From IMG/VR virus record IMGVR_UViG_3300044620_001883, positions 124,001 through 188,000 of that record: 64,000 nt of DNA, one strand, 5' to 3'. Of the stretch, positions 59,772 through 64,000 are shown piece by piece. The stretch is from a virus. How positions within the stretch are numbered: position 1 is the stretch's first letter; each line of letters starts with the position of its first letter. The translations under genes were made by a program, and so were the position numbers. The notes under the pieces were generated by a model that was not told the origin of the DNA, searched no databases, and saw nothing but the letters and a program-made list of their open reading frames with translations.

Positions 59772-59793
59772 TGCTGCAGGCATACCGTGCGGG
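59741..59793 (+). promoter_or_regulatory. Programmed -1 ribosomal frameshift site
   Basis: In-phase slippery heptamer A_AAT_TTT at 59741-59747. A 6-base spacer leads to a 10-bp stem, CCCGCCGGTA (59754-59763) with TACCG + GCGGG (59783-59793), with one bulged T at 59788. The -1 frame opened is exactly that of the downstream chaperone extension. The loop also contains the ATG at 59771. Confidence 0.85.
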
Positions 59794-60112
59794 GTTATTG
59801 GAACCTGCCTACGAGTCGAAATGGTTGTCCCGCATCCGGGAGAACTGGATGTTGGATGCGATCGAGCGGGAGAATGACGCGACCCAGGCGCTCCTGACGA
59901 TCCAGGTTCGCGCGGCCTTTGCAAACCTGTTCGAGAAACCCGGCGATATTTTACCCGAGATGCTCAAGCAGATTGAGCGCCTGTCGGGGTACAAGGAAAA
60001 TAACCCAGCAGCGTTGCTGGATGCGATGGGAGGGCAAGGCACGCAAATGCTGCAACAACTGTGGCGCGCCATGAAGCAGCAGGGTATGCTTGAACCACTC
60101 CCCCCAAAGTAA
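59747..60112 (+). CDS. Tail assembly chaperone extension (T-type), read by -1 frameshift
   Basis: In the -1 frame this continues from the slippery site with LATRRYRLMLQAYRAG and about 120 residues in all. The fusion (58974-59747 plus this part) is about 379 aa. A free start exists at ATG 59771 overlapping the upstream stop (TAATG), so a separate short product is also possible. The extension is helical and acts, in known systems, as the tape-measure-binding part. Confidence 0.75.
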   Translation: MATRRYRLMLQAYRAGLLEPAYESKWLSRIRENWMLDAIERENDATQALLTIQVRAAFANLFEKPGDILPEMLKQIERLSGYKENNPAALLDAMGGQGTQMLQQLWRAMKQQGMLEPLPPK

Positions 60113-62491
60113 ATGGCGCTTCCTACACAGCCTCGATCTACCCTCGATCTCCTTAACGAGCACATCCGCTGGTCGGATGCAGCGCGTCAGGCCGAGCAGG
60201 CGCAGATGATGGCGGCGCAGAATCAGACGATCAAGACGCTGTCCGACCTGGCTTCGATGTCTCTGTTCGGGAACACGACCGAACAGCTCCAACGATCACG
60301 CAGCCTGGGCGATCAGATCATGGGCCACGCCATGCCGGCGTTGGCGACTTTCGGGGCTGACATGCTGGGGTGGTCTCCCATGAGTATGATCACCGCGTCC
60401 CAGCAGGCGGCGCGTCAGGGCGGGTTCACGCTGCGCAGCATGGACGGATCCGAAACCGTGCCCGTCTACGGGGGCATGGCCGCTCACAGCGTGGGAGCGG
60501 GAATCAACTCAGCCATGAACCGCTTCTTCCAACCCGGCGGGGCTTTGAACCTTGGAACCACCTACGGGGCCAGTCGGGAGGACATCGCGGCCGTCACGCA
60601 GGACTTGCAACAGCGTGGCGCGTTCGCCGGACACGCCGGAACCTTCGAGACCCTGACGTCGGAGCGAATGGCGCAGCTGAAATCTCAAGCACAAGGCAAC
60701 CCCGCGCTGGCCAAGGAGATGGAGGGACTGGCCGTGGGTGACCAGATCATCCACCAGGATCCCGGCTTGTCCGGACGTGTGGGGGACACCATCCAAAGCG
60801 CCCTGCGTGCCACGCGCGAATTGCGGGAGCTCCTGGGCAATTTCAAACCTCAGGAACTGTTCTCCGAAATGGAGAGGCTGACTGGTATGAACTTCGACCC
60901 TTCCAAAGCGGGATCGATGTCACAGGCGGTGACGCAGCTGCAGACCCGCGTAGCGCACGGCGCCAGTGTGGGGCTGGATTCTCGCACCACCTTGGAACTC
61001 GGAGCAGCAACAGCGTCCACGATGGACGCGGTCATGGCGGCCCGCACAGGGTTGTCACCAGGAAGCTTTTACGGAGCCGCAGCGCAGCTGACCGGCGCGG
61101 CCAATCAACACGCCCTGGTTGCCTGGCGGGAACAACAACAAGGCGGCGGGTATCGCAATTTATCCGAGGTCATGGCAACCACAGCCGGGGACATGGCACG
61201 CATTGTCACGGAGACGCCGGAGATGATCGAAGCCGCGCTGGGTGCGGCGCGTACCAATCCTGGTGAAGGTCGAGACGCGCTGCTGGCTTCCATCAAGGCC
61301 TTCGGGAACGCGGGGACTGTCGACGCTCGCATGGAGGCCAGACGTAACATGGCGCGTGTCTACAGCGACGTCACCGGGCTTCGACCTGGCGCCATGATCG
61401 GAGCTTACGGGCCGGATGCGCTCTTGGAGCATCTGCGACAACAGTCCCCGGAAATGCTTAGCAGCATCGCGGACGCCAGCATGAACTCCAACCGGAACTC
61501 CATGATTGGGGACTTCCAGCGCATCACCTCCATGGAGGGTTCCAATTCTCCGTACAACCGCGCACTGGGTGGCGCTAACCGTTCCGCGCAGTTTGCCATG
61601 GAGATGTTCCAGACGGTGGGCGGTACGGACATGCGCAACCTTCAATCTGCACTGCAGGCGGGGAACATGACCGAGGCCACCCGTATCGCCTCTGGGTTTA
61701 ATCTTCCGACATTCGGCAACGCCGGTACAGCGCTCGGCTATGCCGACCAGCGCATCACCGACGCATCGGGTGGCAGGCAAAGCGTCCGGGACTACATGGC
61801 TTCGATGCAGCAATCCGTACAGCTGAGTGAACGCTTGGCGCCTCTGCACACGCAGGGTGCGCTGGGTAACAGTTCTACGGTCGCGGCCAGTTACCTGCGG
61901 CAAATGAACGCCGCAGAGGGTGGACCATTGTCGCTCTGGACACAAGTCGAACAGGGGCTGTTGAGTGACTCGGCAGCTCCGCTGGGTTCCCAGCAGCTTC
62001 TCAATTACGCTCAGAACAACGGAGATGAGGACAGGGATGACCTGGTAAGCATCGGCTTCGACAAGAAGACGCACGGGATGGAATTCGCTGACAAGAAAGC
62101 CGTGCAGGATTTTGAAGCCGTCATGCGCTCCACCAAAATAGGAGGGCTGCAGGGAATAAATCTGTTCAGCAAATTCAGTCTCAAAGACGGTGATTTCGAC
62201 GGCCTGGAGAAGGCCCTCAAGGACCCCGCCAATGTCGCCCAGGTCCACGCGTGGGCCAAACAAGGCGGACTCGTCATGGGACCGAACGACAAGGGCGGAG
62301 TGGACATCTTGAAGGACCCTGCCAAAACGCAGGATGCGTACAATGCGGCCATCACCAAATTGAACGGCTCCAGTACGTCCACCGCCAATGCTTCGTCTGG
62401 CACCAAGGGTGACATGACAGTAAACCTGCACATGCCCAACGGCGGTATCTGGGGACTGATAGGAGACTTCATGATGAATTTAATCAAATGA
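60113..62491 (+). CDS. Tape measure protein, 792 aa
   Basis: Directly follows the frameshifted chaperones. Long, mostly helical, Ala/Gly/Ser/Met-rich, with few Cys and hydrophobic stretches, ending in a hydrophobic segment (GGIWGLIGDFMMNLIK). These fit a tape measure that sets tail length and enters the cell membrane. No lytic domain seen. ATG directly after the upstream TAA. Confidence 0.75.
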   Translation: MALPTQPRSTLDLLNEHIRWSDAARQAEQAQMMAAQNQTIKTLSDLASMSLFGNTTEQLQRSRSLGDQIMGHAMPALATFGADMLGWSPMSMITASQQAARQGGFTLRSMDGSETVPVYGGMAAHSVGAGINSAMNRFFQPGGALNLGTTYGASREDIAAVTQDLQQRGAFAGHAGTFETLTSERMAQLKSQAQGNPALAKEMEGLAVGDQIIHQDPGLSGRVGDTIQSALRATRELRELLGNFKPQELFSEMERLTGMNFDPSKAGSMSQAVTQLQTRVAHGASVGLDSRTTLELGAATASTMDAVMAARTGLSPGSFYGAAAQLTGAANQHALVAWREQQQGGGYRNLSEVMATTAGDMARIVTETPEMIEAALGAARTNPGEGRDALLASIKAFGNAGTVDARMEARRNMARVYSDVTGLRPGAMIGAYGPDALLEHLRQQSPEMLSSIADASMNSNRNSMIGDFQRITSMEGSNSPYNRALGGANRSAQFAMEMFQTVGGTDMRNLQSALQAGNMTEATRIASGFNLPTFGNAGTALGYADQRITDASGGRQSVRDYMASMQQSVQLSERLAPLHTQGALGNSSTVAASYLRQMNAAEGGPLSLWTQVEQGLLSDSAAPLGSQQLLNYAQNNGDEDRDDLVSIGFDKKTHGMEFADKKAVQDFEAVMRSTKIGGLQGINLFSKFSLKDGDFDGLEKALKDPANVAQVHAWAKQGGLVMGPNDKGGVDILKDPAKTQDAYNAAITKLNGSSTSTANASSGTKGDMTVNLHMPNGGIWGLIGDFMMNLIK

Positions 62492-62901
62492 CTATTTTCG
62501 GATCCAGCAACTGTGTCTACGCGGTGTCGCAAAGAGCGACCAGCAGCGGCTATGCTCTAGCCGGCCTGCGCTCCGCCCCGCCTCTGATCATCCAAGGCGC
62601 GACATTCTCAGACCATGACATCGTGCTGCCGGTCAATTGTCTGAATCGTAAACGGTTCCTGTACAGCTTCGGAAAACAGTTCGGAGATGGCGCCCTGCAA
62701 GGCGTGGCCATGCTTGGCATGGGCAACTTGAACCTTGTCCGCATGGTCGACAATCTCCGCACATCCTCCGGCAACGGCCAGGCAACCTTGTCCACCCCGC
62801 TGGGTGGGTTTCGCGTCTTCGTCACCGGGTTTGGTATGGCACCACCAGACCCTGAGTTCAATCTGCAACCCTTCACGGTATTGTTCAAAATTGCCTCCTG
62901 A
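62488..62901 (+). CDS. Baseplate- or tube-associated protein, 137 aa
   Basis: Small beta-rich protein downstream of the tape measure gene, ATGA overlap. Resembles small tail tube-like or baseplate wedge components in length and position only. Confidence 0.45.
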   Translation: MTIFGSSNCVYAVSQRATSSGYALAGLRSAPPLIIQGATFSDHDIVLPVNCLNRKRFLYSFGKQFGDGALQGVAMLGMGNLNLVRMVDNLRTSSGNGQATLSTPLGGFRVFVTGFGMAPPDPEFNLQPFTVLFKIAS

Positions 62902-62903
62902 TT

Positions 62904-63605
62904 ATGGACGAACTACTCAATGCCATCACGAACCGGAGCGGGGGTTTCTGTTCGGTGGAATTCCCGCAAAAGTCCACCTTTACACCACGTCCGCAAAACA
63001 CCTATCAGGTGGAAATGCGCGACCTGCTTGGGTTGTCACGCGCGGACACGGACTACTTTGTACATGCCTGCCTGACCATCATGACAACACAACCGGACCT
63101 GGCTGCGTTATTCGGGGAGCAGGAGCGCAGTTACGACTTGCGGCTGTACCGCGCGGCGCAACCACAAGTTCAAGACGGGGCGCTGGAGCACGACAGCGGC
63201 ATACCTGGTGGTGTGTTACGTCGTGCGGCTGAATGGCCTGTACAGTTCGAACTCACCCTGCTGCGGCTAAGCCCTACCACGGCACTCCTCTCACTTCCCG
63301 GAGAGCGGGAAGAGCTGGTGGGTATCGTCGCACTAGATGACCGGCTTCGTGTGGCCTGGCCGGCGTGGCCCGGTGTGACCGGGCTGCTGGTTCCTCGCAG
63401 TCCTTGGACCCCAGGCAGCACAATACGAATCCAGCATGTACCGGTGCGCTTTCCCTTCCAGCAACTGCGCGACAAACTGCTGGCGTCGGACGCCGCCGTG
63501 TATTTGCTAACCACGACGCAGCTCCTCGATGCGTTCTTGAACACGCAGAGCCCGCAGCGCGCCGTTGCCTTGGCGATCACGGCGTTGGGGTTGTCCAATC
63601 TCTAA
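62904..63605 (+). CDS. Putative baseplate protein, 233 aa
   Basis: Mixed alpha/beta with Leu-rich C-terminal helices. Location in the baseplate region after the tape measure supports a structural role. No family recognised. Confidence 0.5.
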   Translation: MDELLNAITNRSGGFCSVEFPQKSTFTPRPQNTYQVEMRDLLGLSRADTDYFVHACLTIMTTQPDLAALFGEQERSYDLRLYRAAQPQVQDGALEHDSGIPGGVLRRAAEWPVQFELTLLRLSPTTALLSLPGEREELVGIVALDDRLRVAWPAWPGVTGLLVPRSPWTPGSTIRIQHVPVRFPFQQLRDKLLASDAAVYLLTTTQLLDAFLNTQSPQRAVALAITALGLSNL

Positions 63606-63617
63606 AGCTCTTTCCCC

Positions 63618-64000
63618 ATGGCCTTTTCCAATCCTCCAGCAAAGCAGCGCGAGGCTACCGCGACATTCAAGACATCCAGCGGCAGCGCCGGAGACGCCGG
63701 GGTCATCAGCGCCCAGGTGAACGATTTTACGCGGGCCTACGCGCAGGTGTACCCAGGCAAGACAAGCGGCACGGCTGAAATCCCGTACGGGGACATTGCA
63801 ATGCTGCTGGGTCAGATGCAGGCGAACAGTATCAAGCAGGCAAACAGCAAGTTCAGCGCCACCATCGAGGTCGACAGCGGGTCTGTGTCTTTCGCGGGGT
63901 TTGAGATCGAACCAAACCTGCAGATCAGTCCGGGGAGCTTCGCCCCGCAGGTCCACGCCGTGCATAACACGGCCTCGTTGCAGCGTCTGAACATGGCAAT
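63618..64000 (+). CDS. Partial structural protein, open at window end
   Basis: Begins MAFSNPPAKQREATATFKT and stays open to the last base, so at least 127 aa continue beyond the window. Beta-rich from about residue 80. A Gln/Ala/Ser-rich N-terminal part precedes it. Function unknown, probably baseplate or tail. Confidence 0.55.
   Translation, partial: MAFSNPPAKQREATATFKTSSGSAGDAGVISAQVNDFTRAYAQVYPGKTSGTAEIPYGDIAMLLGQMQANSIKQANSKFSATIEVDSGSVSFAGFEIEPNLQISPGSFAPQVHAVHNTASLQRLNMA

Noticed and set aside
59717-60112. Independent GTG-started gene at 59717
   Set aside because: The -1 frameshift site and the ATG at 59771 explain this frame better.
61160-62431. Long minus-strand open frame opposite the tape measure gene
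   Set aside because: Shadow frame; the + strand gene has the right position and composition.

Overview
This window looks like a 64 kb piece of a large, GC-rich, contractile-tailed (myovirus-type) phage genome. Every gene I can support is on the + strand. They are tightly packed, with many ATGA/GTGA stop-start overlaps. I found no tRNA, terminase, portal or DNA polymerase, so this is part of a larger genome. The host is unknown. A signal peptide on the tail-fibre protein, a possible lipoprotein and many Shine-Dalgarno-poor starts hint at a Gram-negative host from a lineage that often initiates without Shine-Dalgarno, such as Verrucomicrobia or Bacteroidota. That is inference only.

Layout. (A) 1-6243: about twenty small overlapping genes, mostly unknown, including zinc-ribbon proteins, a PD-(D/E)XK-type nuclease and a DUF932 protein, closed by a UUCG terminator at 6259-6282. 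(B) 6344-24090: large virion-type proteins (a 901-aa protein with an inorganic-pyrophosphatase-like domain, Pro-rich proteins, a zincin, several with a shared HIxVSSYLLKRA-like motif), a holin candidate next to a membrane-anchored PAS protein, the first half of an RNA polymerase beta' subunit, then tail and fibre proteins. (C) 24192-26125: three further genes and a second UUCG terminator. (D) 26223-33817: small genes and lysis genes (holin-like protein, endolysin at 32074-32934). (E) 33814-35476: an HNH endonuclease gene overlapped by a GIY-YIG homing endonuclease gene, with a second HNH tail fragment behind it. (F) 35476-64000: the second half of beta', internal head proteins, prohead protease, scaffold-like proteins, probable major capsid protein with terminator, neck proteins, tail sheath, tube candidate, spike, tail assembly chaperones joined by a -1 frameshift, tape measure and baseplate genes.

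The most notable system is the phage multisubunit RNA polymerase. Beta' is split into two genes about 18 kb apart. Both halves carry a LAGLIDADG intein at a highly conserved site (just before the FRQNLLGKR-equivalent segment, and inside the GEPGTQ trigger-loop segment). In the first half the usual beta' N-terminus is replaced by a HAD phosphatase-like domain and two zinc ribbons. Both halves sit among virion-type genes, so the enzyme may be packaged and injected, as in phiKZ-like phages; this is a hypothesis. A second strong point is a complete -1 frameshift cassette in the tail chaperone gene: an in-phase A AAT TTT slippery site, a 6-nt spacer and a 10-bp bulged hairpin at 59741-59793.
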